A stretch of 64,000 bases of DNA from Alkalicoccus urumqiensis (lineage in GTDB: Bacteria; Bacillota; Bacilli; Bacillales; Salisediminibacteriaceae), in NCBI RefSeq assembly GCF_002993335.1, contig NZ_PVNS01000001.1, positions 62,001 to 126,000 on the forward strand, in the 5' to 3' direction. A program made the translations under genes and the position numbers. Below the pieces are notes generated by a model that saw only the letters and a list, made by a program, of their open reading frames with translations, did not search any database and was not told the origin of the DNA. Below, piece by piece: positions 1-8,412 of the stretch (position 1 is the first letter of the stretch; each line of letters begins with the position of its first letter).

Positions 1-83
1 AAATAGAGAAGAAGCAGCAGCGTGAGCATCGCAGCTGTTCCGATACACAAAATAAAAAATGGCTGTCTGCTGTTTTCACTCAC
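1..83 (-). CDS. N-terminus of a small membrane protein, cut by the window edge
   Basis: Reading leftwards from a GTG at 81-83 the frame is open to the window edge. It gives about 27 residues: a short polar start followed by a strongly hydrophobic stretch (FFILCIGTAAMLTLLLLLY) that looks like a membrane segment or signal anchor. A G-rich Shine-Dalgarno-like stretch lies just upstream on the minus strand. The family cannot be identified from this fragment. A second GTG one codon upstream is an alternative start. Confidence 0.4.
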   Translation of the reverse strand, partial: MSENSRQPFFILCIGTAAMLTLLLLLY

Positions 84-403
84 CACACCACCCCCTTCTT
101 TTTTCCCCGCACGTGTCCAGTATCTTCTATTTTATCGAACAATGTGCCTCCGCGTCTATGAAAAGACGTAGAAAAGTCCTCACACCGGCTTCTGAGACGT
201 GAAATTGTTCAGAAGCAGCGGGCTGCGGTGCATTCTCCAGCCTTCCCGTCCGCCGCATATGCTGATAGGTAACCTATTTCCTGTCTGCCCCTGCCGAATG
301 CGGCATAGAAGAATTCGAGATTTACATTTTTTTGACCAAAGTACAAAAACGAAATCCTCGACCTGCTGGAAAAGAAAAAGCAGGAACGGGCGTAATATCC
401 ACA

Positions 404-437
404 CCCCCGGCCGGAAGCACAGACTTCCAGCCGGGGG
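404..437. other. GC-rich inverted repeat (hairpin)
   Basis: Two 14-base arms (CCCCCGGCCGGAAG and CTTCCAGCCGGGGG) pair with one mismatch around a six-base loop. There is no real T-run after either side, so it is not a canonical intrinsic terminator. Confidence 0.5.
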
Positions 438-489
438 ATTTGTAGTTTGGGGAGCAGGCGGCTGCCGTTGTTTTCGGCTTTCGACGGCG

Positions 490-665
490 GTTCTTCACCG
501 GAGTCCCATATAGGCAGGGCTTATTCCCATAACGGCGGTCTGGAGTCCGATAACTCCGGCTGCCATTCCCATACCGGCCGGAAAGTCCAACTTCCGGCAT
601 CAAAATTCCTACTTCTCCTGCACGCATTCCCATAACGCACCGGCACATTCCCACTTCCTCCCCGC
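490..665. repeat. Degenerate 21-bp tandem repeat, about eight copies
   Basis: The core TCCCATA or a close variant starts at 504, 525, 546, 567, 586, 607, 628 and 649. Steps are 21 bp except for one of 19. The best units continue with AACGGCGGTCTGGAG. The 21-bp period is two helical turns or seven codons, and one minus-strand frame shows a weak heptapeptide pattern, but an indel breaks the frame. A related array lies at about 50090-50265. Confidence 0.75.
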
Positions 666-769
666 CCTCATCCACCGGCAGCCGCTGCCCCCTCTGCTCC
701 GAACCTCACACAGCACGAAAGCAGAGGGCGGGCGTCACTCAGCCTGCGGTCACATCCTCTACAAAAACT

Positions 770-803
770 AAAAAATCCGCAGAGAGATAATCCCTCTGCG
801 GAT
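770..803 (-). terminator. Intrinsic terminator of ppc
   Basis: The stem ATCCGCAGAG / CTCTGCGGAT has a nine-base loop and is followed on the minus strand by a T-run (770-775). It lies just after the ppc stop codon. Confidence 0.85.
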
Positions 804-818
804 AAGTGTTGTTTCTGA

Positions 819-3584
819 TCAGCCTGTGTTCAGGAGCCCTGCAGCCACACCACTGATCGTAAGCAGTACATCCGTCAGAATTTCTTCCGAATGCTCGTCT
901 TCTTCTGTTTCACGCAGTTTTTGAATCAAATCAACCTGCATGAAATTCAGTGGGTCGACATACGGGTTCCGCAGGTGCACAGAACCTTGAATGTTCGGTG
1001 TGAAGTCCAGAAGCTCACTGGATCCGGAAATCTTCAGAATCATTTCCTTCGTCCGGTTGTATTCATCGTAAATGTCTCCAAAGATCCGATCGCCGATTTC
1101 TTTATCTTCTACGAGCTGCACGTATTCTTTTGCAGCCATCATATCTGCTTTCATGAGTGCCATCTGCAGATTGTTGATTGTCGAATGGAAAAACGGCCAT
1201 TTTTCATACATTTCCTGCAGCGTTTCCAGCGCTTTGTCTCCGCCGTTTTCCAGATAGGAAGCAAAGCCTGTTCCGGAAGCGTACCATGCCGGAATCATCT
1301 GACGGCACTGCGTCCAGGCGAACACCCACGGAATTGCGCGCAGGTCTTCAAACTTTTCGCTGCCCTTCCGGCTCATCGGACGGGAACCGATGTTCAGTTC
1401 ACGCAGCTCATTCAGCGGTGTCGTCTGCTTGAAGTAGGTCAGGAAGTCTTTGTCGCCGAATACGAGATCCTGATATTTTTTCAGGGAATGCTCCGAAATC
1501 GACTCAATCGCTTCCTCCCATTCCGGCTTCAGTCCGGTTACCATCTCGCCGCCGGCATGCACGGTGGATGTCGCCTGAATCAGTGCAGAAGCCGCCTGCT
1601 CCAGGTTGCGGAACGCGATATCGCCGAGCATGTACCTCGAAGAAAGCACCTCGCCCTGCTCCGTGATTTTCACGCCGTCGCCGAGTGTTTCTGCCGGCTG
1701 GGACATAATACTCCGGTTCAGCGGCCCGCCGCCGCGGCCGAGAGAGCCGCCGCGGCCGTGGAAGAATTTCAGGCCGACATCAAATTCTCTGGCCATGTTA
1801 TGAATTTCCTGCTGGGCTTTGAACAATTTCCAGTTAGCGGTTAGTGTGCCGCCGTCCTTACTCCCGTCGGAATAACCGAGCATAATCTCCTGATGGTCGC
1901 CGCGCTCTGCTACGTTGCGGCGGTACACATCCATACTGAAAAGCGTACGCATAATTTCCGGTCCGGCGATTAAATCGTCCACCGTCTCAAGAAGCGGAGC
2001 AACCGTAATGCTGCTCTCGACTGTGCCGTCCACGTGAAGACGGTAGATACCGGCTTCCTTTGCAAGGACGAGTACTTCGAGAAGGTCGCTTGCCGACTGC
2101 GTCATACTGACGAGGTACACTTCAATCGAACGCTTGCCGAACTCATCATGCGCGCTCTGAATCATTTTAAACACGTCGAAAATATTCTGCGTCTCTTCGG
2201 AATAATCCTCGTTCAGCAGCATGAGCGGACGCGGATCCTTCAATACTTTTTCCAGCAAATCGAGTTTCTCCTGCTCGGATAACGAAGCATAGTCCTCTGT
2301 AATTCCGACGACACGAAGCATTTCTGTAATCGCCGCCTCGTGCTCCCCGCTGTGGTTCCGTACGTCCAGCGTTGCCAGGTGGAAGCCGAACAGCTGCACC
2401 TGACGGATCATTTTATTCAGCTTTTTCAGCTTCGTTCCTTCAAGGTTATGTTCACTGGAAGCATCCTGAATCATCATCAGATCCTGAAGCAGTTCTTCTG
2501 CATGGTCGTAGGCATGTTTGGACTTGGAGCCGACCTGACGGAGCCGCTTCAGCATAACTGCAAACTTCCGGCGGTAGACTTCTCCTTCAATCTGCCACTT
2601 TTCACGGCCGACGAGATACTGCTTCTCCTGCTCTTCCACGTGGCGGATAAACTCCTCCGGGATATCGACACGAGTCGTGGACTGACTGAAACGCTTCATC
2701 AGTTCTGTCAGACCTTCATCGTATTTCTTCACTGCGAGATCGCGCTGAAGCTTCAGCGTTTCCCAGGTTACTTTCGGCGTAACGAACGGATTTCCGTCAC
2801 GGTCGCCGCCGATCCAGGAACCAAAGTTCAGGAAGTTCGGCACTTTCCACTGTTTATTAACAAAGTAGTCATTCAGCTGATCCTCCAGCTCCTGATGCAC
2901 GGCCGGCAGTACGTCAAACAGCGTCTGTTCGAAGTAGTAAAGGCCGTTTTTCACTTCATCAAGCACCGTCGGCTTCCGGTGGCGCAGCTCATCTGTCTGC
3001 CAGAGTACCGTAACTTCGTTTTTCAACGTCTCTTCCAGGTTGCGCCGCTTTTTATACGGCAGCATTGGATGATCAAGCTTCTGAAGAATGATGGAAATGC
3101 GTTTTTGAATTTCCAGAACCGTCCGCTTGGTCGCCTCTGTCGGGTGAGCTGTCATAATCAGCTCAATCGAAAGGTCGTCGATAATCTTCTGAACAGTCTC
3201 GTCATCATGATTGTCGCTTTTCAGCGCAAGAATGGCTTCCTGAACAGAGTGGCGCTGCACGTCGCTGTCCCGCTCCAGCCGGTAAAACTGGGACCGGCGG
3301 ATCCGGTGGTTCTGCTCTGCAATATTTACCAGGTGGAAATAAATCGAGAAAGCGCGGATTACCTGCTGCCGCATGGATGGATCCACGGTTTCAATTTCCT
3401 TTTTCAGCTGGTTGTATTTTTCCTCATCATACTGATCCCGCACATCTTTAGCGAGTTCACGGATATCCTCTACTTTGTTAAAAAGAGTTTCTCCACCATG
3501 ATTCTTAAGTACTTCACCGAGGATATTCCCCAGTTTCTTTACGTCATTGCGCAGCTGCATATTCTGATCCTGCGTTGCTGTCAC
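819..3584 (-). CDS. ppc: Phosphoenolpyruvate carboxylase
   Basis: This cytoplasmic enzyme carboxylates phosphoenolpyruvate with bicarbonate to oxaloacetate, refilling the TCA cycle. The 921 residues match the usual bacterial length. Family signatures are present: MTAHPTEATKR with the catalytic His near residue 145, GGDRDGNPFVT, GYSDGSKDGG, and the glycine-rich loop FHGRGGSLGRGGG. The C-terminus ends NTG, as in the family. Translation starts at a GTG (3582-3584) behind GGGAGGG. The gene is monocistronic, with its own terminator downstream and a foldable leader upstream. Confidence 0.98.
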   Translation of the reverse strand: MTATQDQNMQLRNDVKKLGNILGEVLKNHGGETLFNKVEDIRELAKDVRDQYDEEKYNQLKKEIETVDPSMRQQVIRAFSIYFHLVNIAEQNHRIRRSQFYRLERDSDVQRHSVQEAILALKSDNHDDETVQKIIDDLSIELIMTAHPTEATKRTVLEIQKRISIILQKLDHPMLPYKKRRNLEETLKNEVTVLWQTDELRHRKPTVLDEVKNGLYYFEQTLFDVLPAVHQELEDQLNDYFVNKQWKVPNFLNFGSWIGGDRDGNPFVTPKVTWETLKLQRDLAVKKYDEGLTELMKRFSQSTTRVDIPEEFIRHVEEQEKQYLVGREKWQIEGEVYRRKFAVMLKRLRQVGSKSKHAYDHAEELLQDLMMIQDASSEHNLEGTKLKKLNKMIRQVQLFGFHLATLDVRNHSGEHEAAITEMLRVVGITEDYASLSEQEKLDLLEKVLKDPRPLMLLNEDYSEETQNIFDVFKMIQSAHDEFGKRSIEVYLVSMTQSASDLLEVLVLAKEAGIYRLHVDGTVESSITVAPLLETVDDLIAGPEIMRTLFSMDVYRRNVAERGDHQEIMLGYSDGSKDGGTLTANWKLFKAQQEIHNMAREFDVGLKFFHGRGGSLGRGGGPLNRSIMSQPAETLGDGVKITEQGEVLSSRYMLGDIAFRNLEQAASALIQATSTVHAGGEMVTGLKPEWEEAIESISEHSLKKYQDLVFGDKDFLTYFKQTTPLNELRELNIGSRPMSRKGSEKFEDLRAIPWVFAWTQCRQMIPAWYASGTGFASYLENGGDKALETLQEMYEKWPFFHSTINNLQMALMKADMMAAKEYVQLVEDKEIGDRIFGDIYDEYNRTKEMILKISGSSELLDFTPNIQGSVHLRNPYVDPLNFMQVDLIQKLRETEEDEHSEEILTDVLLTISGVAAGLLNTG

Positions 3585-3609
3585 ACAAATCCCTCCCTAA
3601 GAACTGCAT

Positions 3610-3690
3610 ACGATGGCCCGATGGCCGGAACGACCGAAGTGGGACAGTTTATGTCCATGGTGACGTAAGCTGTCCCACCCGGGCCATACG
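3610..3690 (-). promoter_or_regulatory. Candidate structured 5' leader of ppc
   Basis: On the minus strand, just upstream of the ppc ribosome binding site, two nested inverted repeats occur. The outer arms are ATGGCCCG (3613-3620) and CGGGCCAT (3680-3687). The inner arms are GTGGGACAG (3639-3647) and CTGTCCCAC (3670-3678). A short GC-rich third arm can form between them, giving a possible three-way junction that would be transcribed into the ppc leader. It matches no riboswitch class I recognise. It could instead be a DNA operator. Confidence 0.45.
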
Positions 3691-3882
3691 TGTTTTGCAT
3701 TGGTCATTAAACAACATAATAACAGAAGCGTTGATTAATAATCAATTTTTTCTTACTATTTTTACAACGCCGGCGCATTTGCGAGGAAAACGCTCTCTCC
3801 CGTTAACGATCGGCTCTAAGCCGGCGTATTCCTTCTTATTTACCCCGGATCCGGGCAGATCACACTTGCAGGATAATTATCC

Positions 3883-3913
3883 GGCAGCCCTGCTTTTCAG
3901 ACACAGGGCTGCC
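3883..3913 (-). terminator. Hairpin downstream of the DUF3100 pair
   Basis: Ten-base arms GGCAGCCCTG / CAGGGCTGCC surround an 11-base loop, right after the stop of the 150-residue membrane protein. The T-tract is poor on the minus strand, so termination efficiency is uncertain. The rest of 3691-3920 shows no gene. Confidence 0.5.
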
Positions 3914-3920
3914 TTCTGCT

Positions 3921-4373
3921 CTAGATGACCCCGGTAAATCGTAGAACGACCTCTGCGATTACAGCGGAGCCGAGAAAGGTACCGAGAAGCACGAGACTCG
4001 CTACGATAATCGTTTTCCACCCAAGCCTTGTAAAATCGGCCCAGGACCGTCCGATGGAAATCCCGGCGTAGGCAAGGATCGGTGTGGTGAGTGCAAGAAG
4101 CTCAACCTGCGATGTCCACGCAGCCACTACTTCAGTCCCCGGTGTCCAGGGCGTGGAAACGAGGATACCGATAATCGCAATGTAGGCAACGCTCGGAAAC
4201 GAAAAAGGCAGAACACTGTTCAATATAAATCCGGCAAGGCAGATCAAAATAAGAATGATCATTCCCGGCACCGCATCGAGAACCGGAATACCGTAGCCGA
4301 GCCAATTTCCGAATAAAGACGAAATTCCGAAAATAACGAGCAGAAGTGTCCATTCCTGTATGTTTTTCAACAT
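3921..4373 (-). CDS. Small membrane protein paired with DUF3100 protein
   Basis: This is a 150-residue hydrophobic protein with about four or five membrane segments and no catalytic motif I recognise. Its start codon overlaps the stop of the DUF3100 gene upstream (TAATG), so the two are almost certainly translationally coupled and may form one two-subunit membrane complex. Such pairing of a larger and a smaller membrane protein is seen in small exporters and transporters, but the substrate is unknown. Confidence 0.7.
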   Translation of the reverse strand: MLKNIQEWTLLLVIFGISSLFGNWLGYGIPVLDAVPGMIILILICLAGFILNSVLPFSFPSVAYIAIIGILVSTPWTPGTEVVAAWTSQVELLALTTPILAYAGISIGRSWADFTRLGWKTIIVASLVLLGTFLGSAVIAEVVLRFTGVI

Positions 4374-5167
4374 TATTTCTCCCCCTTCCGGCGCTCCAGC
4401 CAGCTGTACAGCTTTTCCGTAAGCGGCAGACCGATGAAAATACTTACATACAAACCGGTGGAGAGGGACAATAGGTTGCTTGCTCCGGCAAATGCAATAA
4501 TACCTTCTTCCATTTCCGGAAACACCCCGATCAGCGAGCCGCTGGCTGCAGCCATCATGCTCCCGCTTCCGATTCCCGACGCCATCGCGAAGGAGTAAGG
4601 ATGAAGCGGCGTGACGGATGCAATCAGACCGGCAATGAGACCCATAAATACAGCACCGAATACCGTACCGAATATGTATACGGCCATAACGCCGCGCCCT
4701 TCAGGGGAATCGATGCCGTAACGGTCCATAATCAGCCCGACGTTCGGCTCCCGCGCAACAGAGTGAGTCATTCCGACCGCCTCCCGTTTTAATCCGAGCC
4801 AGACGGCGATGGGAAGCGCAAGAAAAATGGTCCCCAGATTTCCGAGCTCCTGCAGAAGAAGCGCCGGCCCGGCGGCGATAATCTCCGGAAGGGAGGGACC
4901 AATAATGACACCGATTTTGGCGAGCAGCAGCGCTACACCGAGCACGAGAAGCGGTTCCGCATCGCGTGCATCCTGTTCTCCTGCAAGCGGCGAGAAAAAC
5001 ACGATGAGACCGATAACGATCGCATACAGCATCGGCAGAAGCAGCACAACGCCGGGACCGACGGAAAACTCAAACTGCCCGATCGATTCTGCCACGATAA
5101 CAATCAAAAAAACGATCGTATGAAGTTTCCAATTCTTCCACAAACCATACGCTTTTTCCTTACTCAT
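4373..5167 (-). CDS. DUF3100-type multi-spanning membrane protein
   Basis: This 264-residue protein has a short basic cytoplasmic N-terminus and about seven hydrophobic segments. The glycine-rich stretch FAMASGIGSGSMMAAASGSL resembles the substrate-binding loops of small transporters. I place it in the DUF3100 group by overall pattern; no function is established for that group to my knowledge. It starts at an ATG behind AAAGGAGGAATTGG and is coupled to the smaller membrane protein downstream. The upstream hairpin at 5187-5230 separates it from putP, although leaky read-through is possible. Confidence 0.65.
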   Translation of the reverse strand: MSKEKAYGLWKNWKLHTIVFLIVIVAESIGQFEFSVGPGVVLLLPMLYAIVIGLIVFFSPLAGEQDARDAEPLLVLGVALLLAKIGVIIGPSLPEIIAAGPALLLQELGNLGTIFLALPIAVWLGLKREAVGMTHSVAREPNVGLIMDRYGIDSPEGRGVMAVYIFGTVFGAVFMGLIAGLIASVTPLHPYSFAMASGIGSGSMMAAASGSLIGVFPEMEEGIIAFAGASNLLSLSTGLYVSIFIGLPLTEKLYSWLERRKGEK

Positions 5168-5186
5168 CCAATTCCTCCTTTAAAAC

Positions 5187-5230
5187 GGAACTGGAGCTGA
5201 CTCCTGTGTTTAAGGAGCAGCTCCAGTTTC
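5187..5230 (-). terminator. Terminator-like hairpin after putP
   Basis: The long stem AACTGGAGCTG / CAGCTCCAGTT is extended by CTCCT / AGGAG, and a TTTT run follows on the minus strand. It lies between the putP stop and the DUF3100 start. Confidence 0.7.
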
Positions 5231-5252
5231 CTTTTCATATCAGGTGTCGTTC

Positions 5253-6731
5253 TCAGGATCCTTTGTGCATCGCTTTCGCCTGTTCAAACGCTGCTTCCAT
5301 ATCCGGCGTCGGTTTCGGTCCAATTAAGCTGAAGAGAATGATCATCAGCGAGGAAATCACGAACCCGGATACCAGTTCATACAGGTCGAACAGACCACCG
5401 GAAAGGTTCACCCAGATAATAACGGTCAGACCGCCGGAGATCATACCGGCAAGGGCGCCGTTTCTCGTCATCCGCTTCCAGAATAAAGAGAAGAGGACGA
5501 GCGGTCCGAATGTGGCACCGAGACCGGCCCATGCGTAGCTGACAAGGTCCATTACCGTGCTGTCCGGATTCTGAGCCATAATCAGTGCGATACCCGCGAT
5601 GAGCAGGACGCCCATACGGCCGACCATAACAAGCTCTTTCTGCGAAGCATTTTTGCGTATCATTCCTTTGTAAAAATCCTCTGCAAGCGCTGAGGAAGAT
5701 ACGAGAAGCTGGGAATCGATCGTGCTCATAATCGCTGCCAGAACTGCGGCAAGAAGCACGCCGGCTACGACCGGATGAAAGAGCACCTGTGTAAACATAA
5801 GGAACACCGATTCAGGGTTATCCAGCGGCTGATCCGCAAAGTAGGCAATACCGACGAGACCGGTAAATACAGCACCCGTCATCGACAAAAGTACCCAGCC
5901 GATACCGATACCCTGTGCTTTAGGCAGTTCCTTCATAGAACGAATCGCCATAAAACGGACGATAATATGCGGCTGGCCGAAGTAACCGAGTCCCCAGCCG
6001 AGAAGCGAGATGATTCCAATCACACCAACGCCGCCGAAGAGTTCCAGATTGCCTGGATCCACTTGTGCAACAGCGTCAAATGTCGGCCCGAAGCCGCCCA
6101 GTTCCATGATCGCAACGATCGGTACAATAATCAGCGCGAGGAACATCAGAATTCCCTGCACAAAGTCTGTCCAGCTTACAGCCAGAAACCCGCCGAGGAA
6201 CGTGTAGGAAATGATAATAATGGCCCCCACCCAGAGTGCCACATTCTGATCCAGTCCAAACGAGCTTTCAAACAATACCGCACCGCCGACCAGGCCGGAC
6301 GAAGTATAGAATGTAAAGAAAATAAGAATAAGTACAGCCGACACAATCCGCAGTGATTTGGATCTGTCACCGAACCTGTTTTCAAAGAAGTCCGGAAGTG
6401 TAATCGCGTCCCCGGCGACTTCCGTGTAAGCACGAAGCCTTCCGGCAACAAACATCCAGTTGATAATCGCACCAATGGCCAGACCGATCGCAATCCACGA
6501 TTCGACAAGACCTGATGCATACAATGCACCTGGAAGCCCGATCAGCAGCCAGCTGCTCATATCCGATGCGCCGGCAGACAGTGCAGCAACACCCGCTCCG
6601 AGGCGCCTTCCTCCAAGTACATAATCTGATAAACTCGACGTCATCCGGTACGCGATGACCCCGAGAGCTAACATACCGACAAGATACACGATAAAGGTGA
6701 TCACAATCGGCGTCACGTTTTCTGCCATCAT
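5253..6731 (-). CDS. putP: Sodium/proline symporter
   Basis: This 492-residue integral membrane transporter belongs to the sodium:solute symporter family. It has about 13 hydrophobic segments. Proline-symporter features are visible: the N-terminal LGGRRLGAGVAALSAGASDMSSW region (about 40-62), GWGLGYFGQPHIIVRFMA, and AAIMSTIDSQLLVSSSALAEDFYK near residue 340, which carries the second-sodium-site Ser/Thr residues. It imports proline with sodium and is often used for osmoprotection or proline catabolism. No proline dehydrogenase lies beside it, which favours an osmolyte role. The start is ATGATG behind AGGGGG. Confidence 0.93.
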   Translation of the reverse strand: MMAENVTPIVITFIVYLVGMLALGVIAYRMTSSLSDYVLGGRRLGAGVAALSAGASDMSSWLLIGLPGALYASGLVESWIAIGLAIGAIINWMFVAGRLRAYTEVAGDAITLPDFFENRFGDRSKSLRIVSAVLILIFFTFYTSSGLVGGAVLFESSFGLDQNVALWVGAIIIISYTFLGGFLAVSWTDFVQGILMFLALIIVPIVAIMELGGFGPTFDAVAQVDPGNLELFGGVGVIGIISLLGWGLGYFGQPHIIVRFMAIRSMKELPKAQGIGIGWVLLSMTGAVFTGLVGIAYFADQPLDNPESVFLMFTQVLFHPVVAGVLLAAVLAAIMSTIDSQLLVSSSALAEDFYKGMIRKNASQKELVMVGRMGVLLIAGIALIMAQNPDSTVMDLVSYAWAGLGATFGPLVLFSLFWKRMTRNGALAGMISGGLTVIIWVNLSGGLFDLYELVSGFVISSLMIILFSLIGPKPTPDMEAAFEQAKAMHKGS

Positions 6732-6908
6732 TTGTAATTCCCCCTAATTAACATAATGTGTTATTTGTGTCAACGACCCTCCTCTTCTATAATATGAACA
6801 TTTTGTAGCTAATCTTATTATAGTCGGAATGTCAGGGGTTGGCTAGATGTTAAATACGTTTCCGAATAAAAGAAACGGGAATAGCACCGTACACAAGGAG
6901 GTTTCACT

Positions 6909-8357
6909 ATGACAAAATTTGAAAACCAATATATTAACGGAGAATGGGTCCAAGGGTCCAGCAGCAAAACGCTGACAAACGTCAATCCGTATTCACAGGA
7001 AACGCTGTTTACTATGCACTCTGCTTCCGAAGAAGATCTGGATAAAGCCTATCATGCTGCGCAGGAAGCTTATCAAGACTGGAGTACGAAACAGCCCGGC
7101 GAAATTCAGGCGGTTCTTTTGAAAGCAGTCTCCATCATGAAGAACCGAAAAGAAGAGATCGTCGAATGGCTTATGAAAGAAGCAGGCAGCTCCCGAATCA
7201 AAGCGGAAATAGAAACCGGTGCTGCCACGCAGATTACACAGGAGGCAGCTTCCTTTCCCTTCCGCATGAGCGGCTCGATTCTGCCTTCGGAGTTTCCAGG
7301 CAAGGAGAACCGGGTCTACCGCTCACCGAAAGGCGTCATCGGAGTGATCGGCCCTTGGAACTTCCCGTTTCACCTTTCCATGCGCTCGGTCGCTCCAGCG
7401 ATTGCAGCCGGTAACACAGTCGTCCTTAAGCCAGCTTCGGATACAGTCGTTACTGCAGGTGCTCTGATTGCAGACATCTTTGAAGAAGCGGGTCTTCCAA
7501 AAGGCGTACTGAATGTCACAGCCGGACGAGGCTCGGAAATCGGCGATGCGTTCGTGGAGCACCCTGTTCCGCGCGTTATTTCTTTTACAGGCTCCACGGA
7601 AGTCGGCTCCCATATCGCTTCTCTCGCCGGGAAGCATGTCAAAGAAACAGCGCTTGAGCTGGGCGGAAACAATGCGTTTGTCGTTCTGGAAGACGCCGAT
7701 GTCGATCAGGCCGTTTCCTCTGCCATATTCGGGAAGTTCCTGCACCAGGGACAGATCTGCATGAGCGTGAACCGTTTTCTCATTCACGACAGCATCTATG
7801 ACTCCTTCGTCGAGAAATTCACCGCGCGGGTCAAAGAGCTTGCCTACGGCGACCCGTTCGATGAGGGTACAATCGTCGGTCCGCTGATCAAAGCGGAACA
7901 GACGGAGCGGATTCAAGAAGATATTAAAAAATCCGTTGAGATGGGCGCTGTTCTCCACTACGGCGGAGAAGCTGAAGGCACAAAAATGCAGCCGGCAGTC
8001 CTCACAGAAGTCACACAGGATATGCCGATCGCATCGGAAGAAATTTTCGGTCCGGCAGCTCCTCTCATCCGCTTCCATGATGAAGAAGAAGCACTTCAGC
8101 TGGCCAACGGAACACCATACGGTCTGAGCGGCGCTGTCCACTCCACCGACATTCACCGGGCTTCCCAATTTGCCCGGCGCATGGAAACCGGCATGGTTCA
8201 CGTCAACGATCAGACCGTCAATGATGAAGCACACGTAGCGTTCGGCGGCGAAAAAGCCTCCGGTATCGGCCGGTTCGGCGGCGCCTGGGCGCTCGATAAA
8301 TTCACGACCGAACAGTGGGTTTCCATTCAGACCGGAAAACGGGAATATCCGTTTTAA
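6909..8357 (+). CDS. Aldehyde dehydrogenase family protein
   Basis: This NAD(P)-dependent aldehyde dehydrogenase has 482 residues, the usual family length. Motifs in order are VIGPWNFPFHLSMRS (cofactor entry, about 140), FTGSTEVGSHIA (about 220), the general base in ETALELGGNNAFVV (about 250), the nucleophilic Cys in GQICMSVNR (about 285), and EEIFGPAAPL (about 380). It resembles benzaldehyde/vanillin-type dehydrogenases of bacilli, but the substrate cannot be read from sequence. It is transcribed divergently from putP behind AAGGAGG and ends in its own terminator. Confidence 0.93.
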   Translation: MTKFENQYINGEWVQGSSSKTLTNVNPYSQETLFTMHSASEEDLDKAYHAAQEAYQDWSTKQPGEIQAVLLKAVSIMKNRKEEIVEWLMKEAGSSRIKAEIETGAATQITQEAASFPFRMSGSILPSEFPGKENRVYRSPKGVIGVIGPWNFPFHLSMRSVAPAIAAGNTVVLKPASDTVVTAGALIADIFEEAGLPKGVLNVTAGRGSEIGDAFVEHPVPRVISFTGSTEVGSHIASLAGKHVKETALELGGNNAFVVLEDADVDQAVSSAIFGKFLHQGQICMSVNRFLIHDSIYDSFVEKFTARVKELAYGDPFDEGTIVGPLIKAEQTERIQEDIKKSVEMGAVLHYGGEAEGTKMQPAVLTEVTQDMPIASEEIFGPAAPLIRFHDEEEALQLANGTPYGLSGAVHSTDIHRASQFARRMETGMVHVNDQTVNDEAHVAFGGEKASGIGRFGGAWALDKFTTEQWVSIQTGKREYPF

Positions 8358-8365
8358 TCAATAGG

Positions 8366-8402
8366 AAAGGCCGCTCCGATGACAAGTCGGAGCGGCCTTT
8401 CT
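8366..8402 (+). terminator. Terminator of the aldehyde dehydrogenase gene
   Basis: The stem AGGCCGCTCCGA / TCGGAGCGGCCT has a seven-base loop and is followed by TTCTCTT. It sits between two converging genes. Confidence 0.85.
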
Positions 8403-8412
8403 CTTGGTCAGC

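Larger units (their letters stand above)
84..769. other. Gene-free stretch holding a hairpin and a tandem repeat
   Basis: No convincing gene lies between the left-edge fragment and ppc. The open frames here have no ribosome binding site and owe their length to the repeat structure. The stretch contains a GC-rich hairpin at 404-437 and a 21-bp tandem array at about 490-665, both listed separately. Confidence 0.6.

Noticed and set aside
490-665. CRISPR array
   Set aside because: Units are contiguous 21-bp degenerate repeats without unique spacers, and no cas genes are nearby. The same applies to 50090-50265.
2340-3668. 442-codon frame opposite ppc
   Set aside because: It lies antisense to a certain ppc gene, has no family features, and is a codon-usage shadow. 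The same holds for the frame at 891-1844.
7323-8234. 303-codon minus-strand frame inside the aldehyde dehydrogenase
   Set aside because: The plus-strand gene has all family motifs, and this frame has none.
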